This document shows positions 1 to 8,959 of a stretch of 64,000 bases of DNA, piece by piece. Origin of the DNA: ECT2AJA-044 sp965262845 (GTDB lineage Bacteria > Bacteroidota > Bacteroidia > Flavobacteriales > ECT2AJA-044). The notes beneath the pieces were generated by a model, which saw nothing but the letters and a program-made list of their open reading frames with translations, was not told the DNA's origin and ran no database searches. The stretch spans positions 1,302,001 through 1,366,000 of the forward strand of contig CBDHFX010000002.1 in assembly GCA_965262845.1 (NCBI GenBank), given 5' to 3'. A program made the translations under genes and the position numbers. Numbering within the stretch: the stretch's first letter is position 1; every line of letters begins with the position of its first letter.

Positions 1-2100
1 TTCCTTTGCGCGGCTATCGGCCTCGCGGCCGGATGCACCCCCACCGAAAAATATGATCCCGGCATGAAAGCACCTGTGGCGAAAAAGATCAATAAAAAAC
101 ATACCATTCACGGCGATACGCGGATTGATCCATACTATTGGATGAACCAGCGGAAAAACCCGGAAGTGATTGCCTACCTCCAAGCGGAAAACGCCTACAC
201 CAGGGAGCAGCTGGCCAATACGGAGGACCTTCAGCAGCAGTTGTACGACGAAATAACCGGACGCATCCCAAAAACAGATGAATCGGTACCCTTTTTTCTT
301 AACGGCTATTGGTATTACACGCGCTTTGTGGAAGAAGGAGAGTACCCGATCTACTGCCGCAAAAAGAGGACCCTGGAAGCTGAGGAGGAGATCATGCTCA
401 ACGTGAACGAAATGGCAAAGGGCTACGATTACTATCAGGTAACCGGATTATCGGTTTCGCCAGACAACAGGATCCTGAGCTACGGAGTCGATACCCTAAG
501 CCGTCGCATTTATACCCTCCACTTCAGGGATCTTGAGATCGGAGAGGATCTGAATGAGCAGATCCCGAATACCACGGGGCAGGCCACCTGGGCAAACGAC
601 AACATCCATACCTTTTACAGTATCAGGGACGAAAGTCTGCGCAGCTACAAAATATTCCGGCACGAGCTGGGTACGGCAATTTCGAATGACATGGAGGTAT
701 ACCATGAGGAGGATGCCACTTTTCACACTTTTGTATACCCGACCAGGTCAAGGAAGTATATCGTCATTGGAAGCGGATCCACCGTATCGAACGAATACCG
801 CATTTTGAGCGCTGATGATCCAACCGGTGCGTTTCGCGTATTGCAACCGCGCGAACGCGATCTGGAGTTCACCATAGCACACTACGGCGACTATTTTTAT
901 ATCCTCACCAACTGGGAGGCCAGGAATTTCCGGCTCATGCGTACGAAAGTCAGCCAGGGACCCAGGGAAACCTGGGAGGAAGTGGTGCCCCATCGCGAAG
1001 AGACCCTGCTCAGCGACATCGAGATATTCAATGGGTTCCTCGTACTGGAAGAGCGTACAGCCGGATTGAACCAGATCCAGATCCGCCCGTGGGAGGGCGA
1101 GCCCCACTACATTGAATTCGAGAGCGAAACGTATATGGCCTATGTAGGGAATAACCCCGAATTCGACAGCCAGGTGCTGCGGTATGGCTACGAAAGCATG
1201 GCCACGCCGAACAGTGTGATCGACTACGATATGGTGGAGCGCACCCGAGAGGTAAAAAAGGAACAACGTGTGCTGGGCGATTTCGACAGAAGCAATTACG
1301 TCGAAAAGCGCATCTGGGCTAAAGCAGATGACGGCACCCGGATCCCGATGTCGCTGGTGTACCGGAAGGGCATGAAAAAAAACGGTTTAAATCCGACTTT
1401 GATTTATGGCTACGGATCGTATGGGGCTACCATTGATCCGGGGTTTAGCTATAGCCGGTTGTCGCTGCTCAACCGGGGATTTCTGTTTGTGATCGCCCAC
1501 ATCCGGGGCGGCCAGTATATGGGCCGCGATTGGTACGAAAACGGAAAAATGCTCTCCAAGAAGAATACCTTCACGGATTTCATCGCCTGTAGCAAACACC
1601 TGATCGCCGAAGGCTATACCAATCCGGACCACCTGTATGCAATGGGGGGCTCTGCAGGCGGACTCCTCATGGGAGCAGTGGTGAACCTGTCGCCGGAGAT
1701 CTTTCGCGGTGTGGTCGCCGCAGTGCCCTTTGTAGACGTGGTGACCACCATGCTTGACGAAAGCATCCCCCTCACAACCGGGGAATACGACGAATGGGGA
1801 GATCCGAACGAAAAGGAATACTACGACTACATCCTGAGCTATTCACCCTACGATCAGGTTGAGGCTAAAAACTATCCGAACCTGCTCGTTACAACCGGAT
1901 TGCACGATAGTCAGGTGCAGTACTGGGAACCGGCTAAGTGGGTAGCCAGGCTGCGCGATCTGAAAACAGATGATAACCGGCTGTTGCTCCACACCAACAT
2001 GGAGGCAGGCCACAGCGGCGCATCGGGCCGTTTTGAGCAGTTCAGGGAAACCGCCCTCGAATACGCCTTTATTCTGGATCTTGAAGGTATCAGCGAATAA
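1..2100 (+). CDS. Oligopeptidase B-like S9A serine peptidase, lipoprotein (5' end outside window)
   Basis: Prolyl oligopeptidase family (S9A, protease II type), expected to cleave short peptides after basic residues. The frame is open from base 1, ahead of the first internal ATG at 64, and reads a lipoprotein signal end (GLAAGC, Cys codon 34-36), so the true start lies upstream of the window and the enzyme is probably lipid-anchored. Counting from the ATG at 64, the N-terminal part is a seven-bladed propeller-like region (about 70-400). The alpha/beta hydrolase part follows, with nucleophile Ser530 in GGSAGG, Asp615 in GLHDSQVQYWEP and His650 in EAGHSGASGR. Length and motifs fit oligopeptidase B rather than prolyl endopeptidase. 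Family assignment is firm; membrane anchoring is inferred from the lipobox. The lipobox is encoded by a copy of the hairpin repeat. Confidence 0.93.
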   Translation, partial: FLCAAIGLAAGCTPTEKYDPGMKAPVAKKINKKHTIHGDTRIDPYYWMNQRKNPEVIAYLQAENAYTREQLANTEDLQQQLYDEITGRIPKTDESVPFFLNGYWYYTRFVEEGEYPIYCRKKRTLEAEEEIMLNVNEMAKGYDYYQVTGLSVSPDNRILSYGVDTLSRRIYTLHFRDLEIGEDLNEQIPNTTGQATWANDNIHTFYSIRDESLRSYKIFRHELGTAISNDMEVYHEEDATFHTFVYPTRSRKYIVIGSGSTVSNEYRILSADDPTGAFRVLQPRERDLEFTIAHYGDYFYILTNWEARNFRLMRTKVSQGPRETWEEVVPHREETLLSDIEIFNGFLVLEERTAGLNQIQIRPWEGEPHYIEFESETYMAYVGNNPEFDSQVLRYGYESMATPNSVIDYDMVERTREVKKEQRVLGDFDRSNYVEKRIWAKADDGTRIPMSLVYRKGMKKNGLNPTLIYGYGSYGATIDPGFSYSRLSLLNRGFLFVIAHIRGGQYMGRDWYENGKMLSKKNTFTDFIACSKHLIAEGYTNPDHLYAMGGSAGGLLMGAVVNLSPEIFRGVVAAVPFVDVVTTMLDESIPLTTGEYDEWGDPNEKEYYDYILSYSPYDQVEAKNYPNLLVTTGLHDSQVQYWEPAKWVARLRDLKTDDNRLLLHTNMEAGHSGASGRFEQFRETALEYAFILDLEGISE
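16..36 (-). repeat. Hairpin repeat copy 1 (in lipobox)
   Basis: Arms CGGCC (18-22) and GGCCG (27-31) enclose the loop TCGC. Read on the minus strand it is GCATCC-stem with loop GCGA. On the plus strand it encodes GLAAGC, the lipobox of the peptidase. Confidence 0.75.
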
Positions 2101-2129
2101 GCGGCTCAGTTTTTGCTGCCGGCACATAC

Positions 2130-4562
2130 ATGAACAGATCGTTATCGTGCTCAGCATTGAAGCTGGCAGCACTCATGCTAACGCTGAACACCTCCGCTCC
2201 TGCCCAAAACATTCAGATCCTCAGCGCCCAGGACCTGAAGCCAATTGAGGATGCCTTTATTTACAGCGATTCCGTTTCAGCCTTGTCTGATTTCAGGGGG
2301 CAGGTGCCTTTCCACTTATTTGATCGTGACGCCCTCACGGGCGGAAATGAGCTGCGCGTCAACATACAGCATGCGAGTTACCATACCAGATCACTCACCC
2401 TCAGTGAGATCATCGGATCGGACTACATAATTTACCTGGAGGAAAGCAAGGTGAACCTCAATGAGGTGGTGGTGTCGGCGAATCGGTGGGAGCAGGACAA
2501 GCGCGATATTCCGATCAGGATCTCGCAGATATCCATCAAGGAGGTGCGGCTTCAGAACCCGCAAACGGCAGCCGACCTGCTGGGGACAAGCGGAGAAGTC
2601 TATATCCAAAAAAGTCAGCAGGGAGGCGGGTCGCCAATGATCCGGGGATTTAGTACGAACCGGGTACTGCTGGTGGTTGACGGTGTGCGGATGAATACGG
2701 CTATTTTTCGCGAGGGAAATGTGCAGAACGTAATCTCCATTGACCCCTTCGCTGTGCAAAATACAGAGGTGATCTTCGGCCCGGGATCAGTGATATACGG
2801 ATCTGATGCGATCGGCGGGGTCATGGATTTTCACACACTTGATGCCGGGACTTCTCCCAATGAACTGGCCTACCTGTACGGTCATGGAGCCGTGCGCTTT
2901 TCATCGGCCAGTAACGAACGTACCTACCACGGCGATATCCGGTTTAAAAATGATCATTGGGGATCCGTGACCAGCTTTACACAAAGCACCTTCGGGAACC
3001 TGCATATGGGCTCGGGAGGATCCGACGCCCTGCTGCGTCCGGACTATCAGGCACGGATCAACGGAGTGGATACCGTACTGGAGAACGACGATCCACGGGA
3101 GCAGGTCGGGAGCGGATACGAACAGTGGAATTTTATGCAAAAGCTCATCTATGAACCGGACAGCAGTTGGGATCTGACCGGCAGTTTCCACTATTCTGAA
3201 ACCAGCAATATACCGCGGTACGATCGCCTCATCGAAACCGAAGACGACGGTTCCTTTACGAATGCCGAGTGGTACTACGGTCCGCAGAAATGGCTCATGT
3301 ATCACTTTCGCGCACGCTTAAAGGACGTCACGGTCCTGTACAACAAAGCCAGACTTACGGCCGCTTATCAGCATTTTGGGGAAAGTCGGCATGAGCGGAA
3401 ATTTGGGCGCGACCTAAGGCGCTCGCACTTTGAGGAGGTCAATGCCTATTCACTCAACGCCGATTTTGAAAAAAAACTCACGAACCGCCATCAGATCTAC
3501 TACGGAGGAGAATACGTGTTCAATCGGGTCCACTCAACCGGGCAAAGTCTCAATATCCTAAGTAACGAAGTGGAAAAGGCACCACCGCGCTACCCGGACG
3601 GATCCAGCTGGAAAACAGCTGCCCTATATGCCAGCCTGGAATATAGGCCCAGCGATCAGCTCGTTGTACTTACCGGACTCCGGATCAACTACGTCGGGCT
3701 CTACGCTGTATTTGACAGCACTTTCCACGCCTTCCCCTTTGACGTGACCGAGCTCAGCAACAACGCGTGGAACGGCAGTTTTGGACTGGTTTGGCGTCCC
3801 GGTGATCGCTGGCAGATCAATACCAATCTCTCGAGTGGGTTCCGGGCACCGAACATTGATGACGTAGGAAAGATCTTTGACTCAGGCGATGGTGTCGTAA
3901 TAGTACCCAACCCCAAACTGCGGCCCGAATATGCCTATAACGTCGATCTCATTTTCACGCGCCGGGTAGCAAAAAAATGGAAGATCGAAGCGGCCGGATT
4001 CCTTACATTTCTCGATGACGCCATGGTGCGGAAAAACGATACCTTCAACGGACAGGACAGCATCGTGTACAACGGAGAGATCAGCAAGGTGCAGGCCCTG
4101 CAAAACGTGGAGTCGGCCACTGTCTACGGATTCCAGCTGAGCGTGATAGGCGATCTGAACCGCTACTGGTCACTCGAAGCCCATTACAACTTCACACGCG
4201 GTGAAACCAGGGAGGGCGATGCCCTTCGGCACGTAGCGCCAGACTTTGGGAATTTCCACGTGATCTATCAGGCCAGGCGATTCAAAGGCGATCTTTATAC
4301 CATATTCAACGGTGAACTGCCCTGGGAACGGCTCGCCCCGAGTGAACGAAGCAAACCGACCATCTATCAGCGAAACGGGAACGGTCAGCTGTACAGCCCG
4401 GGTTGGTACACCCTCCATTTCAAGGCTTCCTATCAGATCCACCCACGCGTACAGCTCCATGCCGGCCTCGAAAATATCTTCGACGCCCGCTACCGAACCT
4501 ACAGTTCCGGTATCGCCGCGCCGGGCCGAAACCTGGTTGCTGCCCTGCGGATCGATTTTTAA
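2130..4562 (+). CDS. TonB-dependent outer-membrane receptor, heme/hemoglobin type
   Basis: 810-residue outer-membrane active-transport receptor. A signal peptide ends near SAPAQ (about 26). It is followed by a carboxypeptidase-regulatory-like domain (about 27-105), a plug domain (about 120-240; IRGFSTNRVLLVVDGVRMN and GSDAIGGVMDF are typical plug motifs) and a 22-strand-type barrel ending in aromatic RIDF. The last part, NIFDARYRTYSSGIAAPGRN, resembles the C-terminal signature of hemoglobin/transferrin-type receptors, so a heme or iron-chelate substrate is the best guess; the substrate is not proven by sequence. It lies 29 bp after the peptidase gene on the same strand, so co-transcription is plausible. 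A hairpin repeat copy lies in the regulatory-like domain. Confidence 0.9.
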   Translation: MNRSLSCSALKLAALMLTLNTSAPAQNIQILSAQDLKPIEDAFIYSDSVSALSDFRGQVPFHLFDRDALTGGNELRVNIQHASYHTRSLTLSEIIGSDYIIYLEESKVNLNEVVVSANRWEQDKRDIPIRISQISIKEVRLQNPQTAADLLGTSGEVYIQKSQQGGGSPMIRGFSTNRVLLVVDGVRMNTAIFREGNVQNVISIDPFAVQNTEVIFGPGSVIYGSDAIGGVMDFHTLDAGTSPNELAYLYGHGAVRFSSASNERTYHGDIRFKNDHWGSVTSFTQSTFGNLHMGSGGSDALLRPDYQARINGVDTVLENDDPREQVGSGYEQWNFMQKLIYEPDSSWDLTGSFHYSETSNIPRYDRLIETEDDGSFTNAEWYYGPQKWLMYHFRARLKDVTVLYNKARLTAAYQHFGESRHERKFGRDLRRSHFEEVNAYSLNADFEKKLTNRHQIYYGGEYVFNRVHSTGQSLNILSNEVEKAPPRYPDGSSWKTAALYASLEYRPSDQLVVLTGLRINYVGLYAVFDSTFHAFPFDVTELSNNAWNGSFGLVWRPGDRWQINTNLSSGFRAPNIDDVGKIFDSGDGVVIVPNPKLRPEYAYNVDLIFTRRVAKKWKIEAAGFLTFLDDAMVRKNDTFNGQDSIVYNGEISKVQALQNVESATVYGFQLSVIGDLNRYWSLEAHYNFTRGETREGDALRHVAPDFGNFHVIYQARRFKGDLYTIFNGELPWERLAPSERSKPTIYQRNGNGQLYSPGWYTLHFKASYQIHPRVQLHAGLENIFDARYRTYSSGIAAPGRNLVAALRIDF
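2330..2343 (-). repeat. Hairpin repeat copy 2
   Basis: CGCCC-TCAC-GGGCG; stem 5 bp, loop GTGA when read on the minus strand. Encodes ALTGG inside the TonB receptor. Confidence 0.7.
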
Positions 4563-4593
4563 GCGATTTGATACCTTCGGGCAAAATTAGCCC

Positions 4594-6303
4594 ATGTTTA
4601 CCCTGATCAGGCCCACTTACCGGATCCTCCTCCTCTGGTTTGTGCTGAATGTGCTCCAGGCTGCCACGACCGGGCTCATGAACGATGAAACCTATTACTG
4701 GGTCTACACACAGTTCCCGGCCTGGGGGTACCTTGATCATCCACCCGCCATCATGGCCATGATCTGGCCCGGTGACCTGATCATGCACCATCCGCTCACG
4801 ACCCGACTGCTCACCATCATCCTCTCCACCGGCTTCCTTGCACTCCTCATGCGCATTCTTCCCGGCAAACGCCCCGATCTCCACACATTCCTGCCACTTT
4901 TTCTCAGTTTTCCGCTCCTTCACTTTTTTGGCTTCATCACCGTACCCGACGCACCCCTCCTGTTCTTTACGGCACTTTATTTTTTGGCCCTTAAGCGGTT
5001 CCTGCGGAACGATGATCCCCGCAACACCTTTTTATTGCTGGTTGCCGTAACCGGCATGATCTACGCTAAATACCACGCCGTTCTCATCCTGTTTTTCACC
5101 CTGCTGGCCCTGCCACAACTCCTCGTCCATCGGCGATTTTACTTTATTGCCATCACCTCTGCCCTCCTCTACCTTCCACACATTCTCTGGCAGGTGAACA
5201 ACGATTATCCGAGTCTTCAATATCATCTTTTCGAACGGGCTGAGGCTGCATATCGGCTTAACTTCACAACCAAATACCTCTTTACGCAGCTGCTCGTCCT
5301 GGGACCGCTCAGTTTTTGGATCGTCCTCCGTGCCGCCATTCACTTTCTCAAACGCTTTCCGATCTATTCCAACGATCCCGAACAACGTTTCCTGCGCGTT
5401 ATGCAACTCCAGTTCTGGGGCTTTTTTGGATTCTTCTTCCTCATGAGCTTCAGGGGACTGGTTGAGGGCAACTGGACCTGTCCCTTTTTGATCCCGGCCG
5501 TGTACCTCACCTACGTTTATCTGCAAAAAAGCCGTTCCAGCAAATGGCACCGAATTAGTGTGCGGTTCTTTATCGCCTCTGCTTTGCTGGTATTGGCCCT
5601 CCGTTTTGCTGCCGCCATTCCGATGGGCCATCTCTCCACCAAAGGTCCATTGCGCGAGATCCATCACAACGCCACCTGGGCCCGCGAGGTGCATGAATAC
5701 TTTGGCGACTTACCCGTAGTCTTCTACGATGGCTACAAGTACCCAAGCGTGTATTGGTATCATGAAGGCATTGCGAGCCATGCCGAGAGCAGCATTACCT
5801 ATCGCCTCACACAGTATGATTCCTGGCGGCTCGATTCCCTCTTTACCGGCAAAAAGGTCGCCTGGATCGGCGGTATGCCCAAAAAGGAGAAGTTCAGCCT
5901 GGAACACAGTTTCGGTGCTGTTTCCCGCTACATGATCGATACCTGCTTTTATTCCCTCAACACCCTGCGGGTGGATGTGCCCGTCCCCCCCGAATGGACG
6001 GCTTCCAGGCCCATGCCACTTACCGTAACGGTTACCAATACGCAGCACGATTCCCTCCATTTGCCCGATTCCTATCCATTCGGCATCGCATGGAGCCTCA
6101 AGAGCGACAAGCAGGTGGTCGATACTCTTATGATGCAACCTATTACGCAGCTCCATTGGGGTCCGGCCGAATCCCAGACATACGAGGTGCAGGTTGACCG
6201 CTGGCCCGATCCGGGCACCTACGTGGCGCGGGTCAGCCTTCAAAAGGCCTGGTTTTTACCGACCCTCAATGGAGATCAGCATAAATTCACGCTGAAGGAA
6301 TAA
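4594..6303 (+). CDS. GT39-family membrane glycosyltransferase (ArnT/PMT-like)
   Basis: 569-residue integral membrane protein. The first periplasmic loop has the acidic pair Asp31-Glu32 (MNDETYYW), followed by YLDHPPA, the hallmark of GT39/GT83 enzymes that move a sugar from a polyprenyl-phosphate donor to lipid or protein. About ten hydrophobic segments fill residues 1-345. The C-terminal 220 residues are soluble and beta-rich, as in periplasmic domains of such enzymes. It starts 31 bp after the TonB receptor gene. The acceptor cannot be told from sequence; a cell-surface glycan or glycoprotein role is inferred. Confidence 0.85.
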   Translation: MFTLIRPTYRILLLWFVLNVLQAATTGLMNDETYYWVYTQFPAWGYLDHPPAIMAMIWPGDLIMHHPLTTRLLTIILSTGFLALLMRILPGKRPDLHTFLPLFLSFPLLHFFGFITVPDAPLLFFTALYFLALKRFLRNDDPRNTFLLLVAVTGMIYAKYHAVLILFFTLLALPQLLVHRRFYFIAITSALLYLPHILWQVNNDYPSLQYHLFERAEAAYRLNFTTKYLFTQLLVLGPLSFWIVLRAAIHFLKRFPIYSNDPEQRFLRVMQLQFWGFFGFFFLMSFRGLVEGNWTCPFLIPAVYLTYVYLQKSRSSKWHRISVRFFIASALLVLALRFAAAIPMGHLSTKGPLREIHHNATWAREVHEYFGDLPVVFYDGYKYPSVYWYHEGIASHAESSITYRLTQYDSWRLDSLFTGKKVAWIGGMPKKEKFSLEHSFGAVSRYMIDTCFYSLNTLRVDVPVPPEWTASRPMPLTVTVTNTQHDSLHLPDSYPFGIAWSLKSDKQVVDTLMMQPITQLHWGPAESQTYEVQVDRWPDPGTYVARVSLQKAWFLPTLNGDQHKFTLKE

Positions 6304-6332
6304 GCAGAAATACCTGGTATTTGCACGAATAG

Positions 6333-6398
6333 TGACATTTTGTCATCTTTTTAAGACATATTGACATGGATTCGCATAAAACACTGTCAATTTGTCAG
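6333..6398. promoter_or_regulatory. Cluster of TGTCA half-sites upstream of hsp20
   Basis: A perfect dyad TGACA-TTT-TGTCA at 6333-6345, a related GACATATTGACA at 6355-6366 and a paired CTGTCAATTTGTCAG at 6384-6398. They lie 40-110 bp before a -24/-12 type promoter, the place expected for enhancer-binding-protein sites. The binding protein is unknown. Confidence 0.5.
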
Positions 6399-6440
6399 TT
6401 ATGCTGCCTTTTTGTCTGGTTATAAGACTGAAAAAATCAG

Positions 6441-6456
6441 TGGCACACAACTTGAA
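6441..6456 (+). promoter_or_regulatory. Candidate sigma-54 promoter of hsp20
   Basis: TGGCACACAACTTGAA matches the -24 element (TGGCAC) and, after five bases, the TTG of the -12 element. The start site would be near 6466, giving a leader of about 45 bases before the hsp20 ATG. The last base of the -12 box is A rather than C, so this is a good but not perfect match. Confidence 0.5.
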
Positions 6457-6511
6457 CAAATGAAAACGACTTGAGCATATGAACCTATATATTAACTAAA
6501 AACAGAATATC

Positions 6512-6946
6512 ATGACCTTGATCAAACACACCCACAAACCATCGTTCCCAGGTATTTTCGATGATTTTTTCATGCGTAATCTGTTCGACGATGATTTCAT
6601 GACACCAATGAAAAATACGGTTCCGGCCGTTAATATCGTGGAGCACGACGAAAGCTATGAAATGGCCATCGCTGCGCCGGGAATGAAGAAAGATGATTTC
6701 AACATTGAGCTCGATAACGACACGCTCGTCGTTTCGGCCGAAGTGAAGGAAGGGAAAAAAGAGGACAAGGGCAGGTTTACCCGCCATGAATTCAGCCGCA
6801 GCAGCTTTGAGCGTCGTTTTATGTTGCCCGACAGTGCGGACATACAAAAGATCGGAGCCAGCTATGAAGATGGCGTATTGAACATTTTACTGCCCAAGAA
6901 GGAGGAGGCGAAGGTGCAGGCTCCCCGTCAGATCGAAATTGCATAG
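6512..6946 (+). CDS. Hsp20 / alpha-crystallin small heat-shock protein
   Basis: 144-residue cytoplasmic holdase chaperone that binds unfolding proteins without ATP. The alpha-crystallin domain spans about residues 38-140 and ends with the typical ASYEDGVLNILLPKKEE strands; the region around FNIELDNDTLVVSAE is the usual core. Length is normal for the IbpA/Hsp20 family of Bacteroidota. It is monocistronic: it has its own upstream regulatory region (TGTCA sites and a sigma-54-like promoter) and is followed by a strong terminator at 6972-7007. Confidence 0.95.
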   Translation: MTLIKHTHKPSFPGIFDDFFMRNLFDDDFMTPMKNTVPAVNIVEHDESYEMAIAAPGMKKDDFNIELDNDTLVVSAEVKEGKKEDKGRFTRHEFSRSSFERRFMLPDSADIQKIGASYEDGVLNILLPKKEEAKVQAPRQIEIA

Positions 6947-6971
6947 GAAAGAGCGCTGCTATAACCTCAGG

Positions 6972-7007
6972 AACCGCTCCCGGAAAAGCCCGGAGCGGTT
7001 TTTTTTT
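6972..7007 (+). terminator. Rho-independent terminator after hsp20
   Basis: Arms AACCGCTCC (6972-6980) and GGAGCGGTT (6992-7000), extended by further G-C pairs around an AAAAG loop and followed by a run of T. Confidence 0.9.
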
Positions 7008-7048
7008 GGGTCAAGAAAATATTTTGGACAGCTGTGTGGCAAAGCATC

Positions 7049-7056
7049 TATCTTCG
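7049..7056 (+). promoter_or_regulatory. Possible -7 box just upstream of the ATG at 7061
   Basis: TATCTTCG is one base off the Bacteroidota -7 consensus TAnnTTTG and lies immediately before the ATG at 7061. This argues for that start over the upstream ATG at 7034 and suggests a very short leader. Confidence 0.35.
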
Positions 7057-7060
7057 CTGC

Positions 7061-8908
7061 ATGTCTGTGATTTCCGTCTTCCATGAGCAGCCTCGCCGCG
7101 TGCTTTTGATTGACCTGGCAAGTGCAGGGTTGTCTGCTCTGGGACTGGGCCTGATCTCCACATTTTTCCCGCAAGTTTTCGGAATTCCGATACAGCTCCT
7201 GCAGCTATTAATTCTTATTCCGCTGGTCTGCTCATTTCTCGACCTATGGGTCTGGGCTCGCCGCACCGAATTCAAAGGCTATCTGCGCCTTTTGGCCCAC
7301 CTGGACCTGGGATATGCCCTGCTCATGCTCATCCTGATCATCGTGTACAGGGAGTCAGTTAGCGCCTACGGCGCGATGTACCTTATCGCCCAGGCGTATA
7401 TGCTCGTGCTGTTGTCACAACTCCATTGGAACACCGGAAAGCATCGGCCTGCCACTTGGCCATCAGGTTGGAATACACTTTCGTGGGTCGTTCCCAGCAT
7501 GCTTTTGGTCGCCGTTAAGATCCCCGACCTACAACTCGCCTACCACTGGGATGAGGCGTGGTCCTACTTTCCGGCTATTCGGGCTATGAGTGAGGCCGGA
7601 CCATCGTTACTGCCAAACACGATCAACCCGGAGCTGTACCGTGGCCATCCGACCTTCTTTTACTTTTTGGCTGGATCATGGATGCGTGCTTTTGGCTCCA
7701 CCATTTCCGTTATGAAGATCCTTCCCCTGCTCCTGACAGTGGGCCTGCTCTTCGCCACCTACCGCTTTGCCAGGCGGCACTTTGGAAGAACGGTCGCGAT
7801 CCTGGCAGTTTGGCTACTCGCGGTGCAGAAAGTGGTTATTGTTGAAGCTGCATTCCTGCTTCCGGAGGTCCTGTTAAGCCTGTTTTCGGTACTCAGCCTG
7901 GATGCCTTTTTGAGGCAGCGCTGGTCGTGGATGACGCTTTGGCTCACTTTGGCCGTGATGACCAAAGAAACAGCTCTGATCCTTTGGGGCGTGCTGGGAT
8001 TGGTTAGTCTTGTAAAACTGATACCTGTTGGAGAGAAAAGGAACCAAAGAATTGCTCCTCTCCTTTGGCTCGGAGTTCCTGTATGGGTCCTCGGACTCTA
8101 TCTGTTCCAGCAATGGCGTTTGAATGGCTGGTGGCTATTTCCGAGCCATCTGGCTCGTATCAATACTTCGCAGTGGACCGACCAATGGTTGCTCATTTTA
8201 GATTTCCTCTTTTTAGATCAGGGACGTATTTGGGTCACGGCTACAGGAGCTCTCTCCATGATCCTGCTCATAGCCCGCCGACAGATCAGTCTTTTTAGAC
8301 GACCTGAAGTAATTGTCCCGATCCTATTTATTCTCAGCTATTCCCTGTTCAGCGCCTTTAACTTTTACACACATCGATATACCCTTTCCATGTTACCATT
8401 CATTATAGTGCTTCTGGCTATTTTGATCCGGAAGGCTGCTGAAAAAAGGGGGAAAGGTGTTCTTTTACCAGTATTGAGCATGCTTTTGATCGTAGCCGGA
8501 ATAGATCGGTCCGTTGTATTCGGATGGCCTTTAAAGTTTGATCTCGATTACCGTGATCAAATCAATATGCAAGTCAATATAATACATTTTTGCCAGGACA
8601 AAGGTCTGCAAAACCAACCCGTTTTCGCTCCTTTCCTTCTCTCACATTATTTAAGGGACCCAGATATGGGTTACCTAAAAGGTAGCGATCCCTTTACCAG
8701 GATCCTACGAAAACTGGACGAAGAGTGTGCTTACGCTGTATTTGCTTCAAGCCCATACGCGAGGTCCGAACATGCCTATGCGCAGGAGCACGGAGAGCTT
8801 ATGGTTCGCTTTGAATCAGGTCACGCCTGGGCAGAATTATATCAGCTGAGGCGATCCTCAGATACCACACTTAAGGAGGATACCTCACATTTTTTGGGTC
8901 ATGAATAG
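7061..8908 (+). CDS. GT39-like membrane glycosyltransferase
   Basis: 615 residues from the ATG at 7061 (an in-frame ATG at 7034 would add nine residues). Four hydrophobic segments in the first 130 residues precede a GT39-like module whose first periplasmic loop carries Asp164-Glu165 in HWDEAWSYF, the acidic pair expected to act in polyprenyl-phosphate sugar transfer. About eight more membrane segments follow, then a soluble tail from about residue 500. It differs from the GT39-type enzyme at 4594 in having the extra N-terminal membrane block. Donor and acceptor are unknown. It is convergent with the TonB receptor gene downstream. Confidence 0.75.
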   Translation: MSVISVFHEQPRRVLLIDLASAGLSALGLGLISTFFPQVFGIPIQLLQLLILIPLVCSFLDLWVWARRTEFKGYLRLLAHLDLGYALLMLILIIVYRESVSAYGAMYLIAQAYMLVLLSQLHWNTGKHRPATWPSGWNTLSWVVPSMLLVAVKIPDLQLAYHWDEAWSYFPAIRAMSEAGPSLLPNTINPELYRGHPTFFYFLAGSWMRAFGSTISVMKILPLLLTVGLLFATYRFARRHFGRTVAILAVWLLAVQKVVIVEAAFLLPEVLLSLFSVLSLDAFLRQRWSWMTLWLTLAVMTKETALILWGVLGLVSLVKLIPVGEKRNQRIAPLLWLGVPVWVLGLYLFQQWRLNGWWLFPSHLARINTSQWTDQWLLILDFLFLDQGRIWVTATGALSMILLIARRQISLFRRPEVIVPILFILSYSLFSAFNFYTHRYTLSMLPFIIVLLAILIRKAAEKRGKGVLLPVLSMLLIVAGIDRSVVFGWPLKFDLDYRDQINMQVNIIHFCQDKGLQNQPVFAPFLLSHYLRDPDMGYLKGSDPFTRILRKLDEECAYAVFASSPYARSEHAYAQEHGELMVRFESGHAWAELYQLRRSSDTTLKEDTSHFLGHE

Positions 8909-8959
8909 CTGAGGGCTTTGGTGTAACCCTCTATTTCAGGACAAGATATGGGGTTGTGT

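Noticed and set aside
748..1266. 172-codon frame on the minus strand
   Set aside because: Shadow of the oligopeptidase gene; the sense frame has a full catalytic triad.
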